NCBI GenBank assembly: GCA_900762945.1
Contig: CAAFIN010000214.1
Span: forward strand, 1 to 6,428
Direction: 5' to 3'
DNA: 6,428 nucleotides
Source: Clostridia bacterium
GTDB taxonomy: Bacteria > Bacillota > Clostridia > Christensenellales > Pumilibacteraceae
In this document: one piece after another, positions 5,762 to 6,428 of the stretch
Position numbering within the stretch: the stretch's first letter is position 1
Layout of the letters: every line of letters starts with the position of its first letter
Position numbers and translations under genes: made by a program
Notes under the pieces: generated by a model
Told to the model about the DNA's origin: nothing
Databases searched by the model: none
Seen by the model: the letters and a program-made list of their open reading frames with translations, nothing else

Positions 5762-6428
5762 ATGTACGGTTACGTTACGCCGGTCAAGGACACGCTACGA
5801 AAGCAGGACTACGTGCTGTTCCGCGCGTTTTACTGCGGCGTGTGCGTGGAAACGGGCAAGGACTACGGCAACCTCGCGCGGTATACGACCTCTTACGACA
5901 TAGCGTTTCTGGCGGCGCTCGCTCACGACGCGGCGAACCAGCCGGTAGAATTCGAAGTCGCGGGGTGCGTGGGCAATCCGTTCACGAAAAAAGCGATGGT
6001 CAGGCACAACCCACTGCTCGAGCGCATAGCCGCGGCGAATATTCTGCTCGCTTATTACAAGGTGCTGGACGACGTTATCGACGGCGGGGGCGCGAAAAAA
6101 CGCGTCGTGCGCCGCGCGCTCAGGAAACCGTATCTTAAAGCCAAAGCGTTCCTTCCCGAAGCCGACGAGATCATGGCAAGGCGTTACGCCGAACTCCGCG
6201 AAAAGGAAAAAGCGGGAGAGAAGAGCGTGGACAAAGCCGCCGACTCGTTCGCGCTTCTACTGAAAGAAACGGTAAACGCGGTCATGGACGGCAAAGCGAA
6301 CGAAAACCTACTGGGATTGTGCTACAATATCGGCAAATTCGTGTACCTTATCGACGCGCTCGACGATATCGCCGACGACGCGAAGTCGGGTAATTATAAT
6401 CCGTTTCTGTCGGCTTACGGCGACTTTA
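5762..6428 (+). CDS. DUF5685-like conserved protein of unknown function, 3' end cut by window edge
   Basis: An open frame from ATG 5762 continues past the right edge; 222 codons are visible and one base is left over. The start MYGYVTPVKDTLRKQDYVLF, then FYCGVC (23-28, a CxxC pair, Cys25 and Cys28) and LARYTTSYDIAFLAAL (38-53) match what I recall of the DUF5685 family of Bacillota. Further along are Cys69, RHNPLLERIAAANILLAYYK (81-100), an acidic VLDDVID (101-107), a charged lysine-rich region (110-160), and GKFVYLIDALDDIADD (191-206) followed by SGNYNPF (209-215). The protein looks almost wholly helical and soluble, without a signal peptide. The acidic pairs recall metal-binding motifs of helical terpenoid-synthase-like enzymes, but that is only an analogy. 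The gap from trpS is 6 bases and the only ribosome binding site, AAAGG (5754-5758), overlaps the trpS stop codon, so translation is probably coupled. Function is unknown; the family call is from memory of its motifs. Confidence 0.8.
   Translation, partial: MYGYVTPVKDTLRKQDYVLFRAFYCGVCVETGKDYGNLARYTTSYDIAFLAALAHDAANQPVEFEVAGCVGNPFTKKAMVRHNPLLERIAAANILLAYYKVLDDVIDGGGAKKRVVRRALRKPYLKAKAFLPEADEIMARRYAELREKEKAGEKSVDKAADSFALLLKETVNAVMDGKANENLLGLCYNIGKFVYLIDALDDIADDAKSGNYNPFLSAYGDF

Noticed and set aside
1..6428. CRISPR array, insertion sequence, phage or defence island
   Set aside because: No spaced direct repeats, transposase, integrase, terminal inverted repeats or tRNA were seen, and all six genes are housekeeping or conserved-unknown with uniform GC-rich codon use.

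Overview
The window reads as chromosomal DNA from an anaerobic member of the Bacillota, most likely an uncultured Clostridia lineage with GC-rich coding sequence. This placement rests on family resemblance: a Re-citrate synthase-type protein, a small clostridial P-loop protein of unknown function, a DUF5685-like protein, and a strong AGGAGGT ribosome binding site. No 16S or marker phylogeny could be run, so the placement is an inference. All six genes lie on the plus strand, densely packed. There are no transposons, CRISPR arrays, tRNAs, rRNAs or phage genes, and no gene-free stretch longer than about 150 bases.

Positions 1-2620 hold an aspartate aminotransferase that is already in progress at the left edge, then 21 bases later a 469-residue DRE-TIM metallolyase that I read as Re-citrate synthase rather than 2-isopropylmalate synthase. 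The two enzymes share oxaloacetate: the first interconverts it with aspartate, the second condenses it with acetyl-CoA to citrate, the route to 2-oxoglutarate and glutamate.

Positions 2621-2768 are an AT-rich gap (about 36% GC by hand count) that looks like a transcription-unit boundary. It holds an inverted repeat that may be a terminator, a perfect TATAAT -10 box, and an 8-bp hairpin placed where the new transcript should start.

Positions 2769-6428 look like one transcription unit: a small Walker-A protein of unknown function, threonine synthase (TTG start), tryptophanyl-tRNA synthetase with an altered KMSKS loop, and a DUF5685-like protein that runs off the right edge. Gaps shrink along the unit (62, 18 and 6 bases), and no terminator is visible between genes.

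Most of the window is core amino-acid metabolism and translation. The points most worth following are the Re-citrate synthase identity, the two conserved-unknown proteins, the TrpRS signature change, and the structured leaders before the P-loop gene and thrC.
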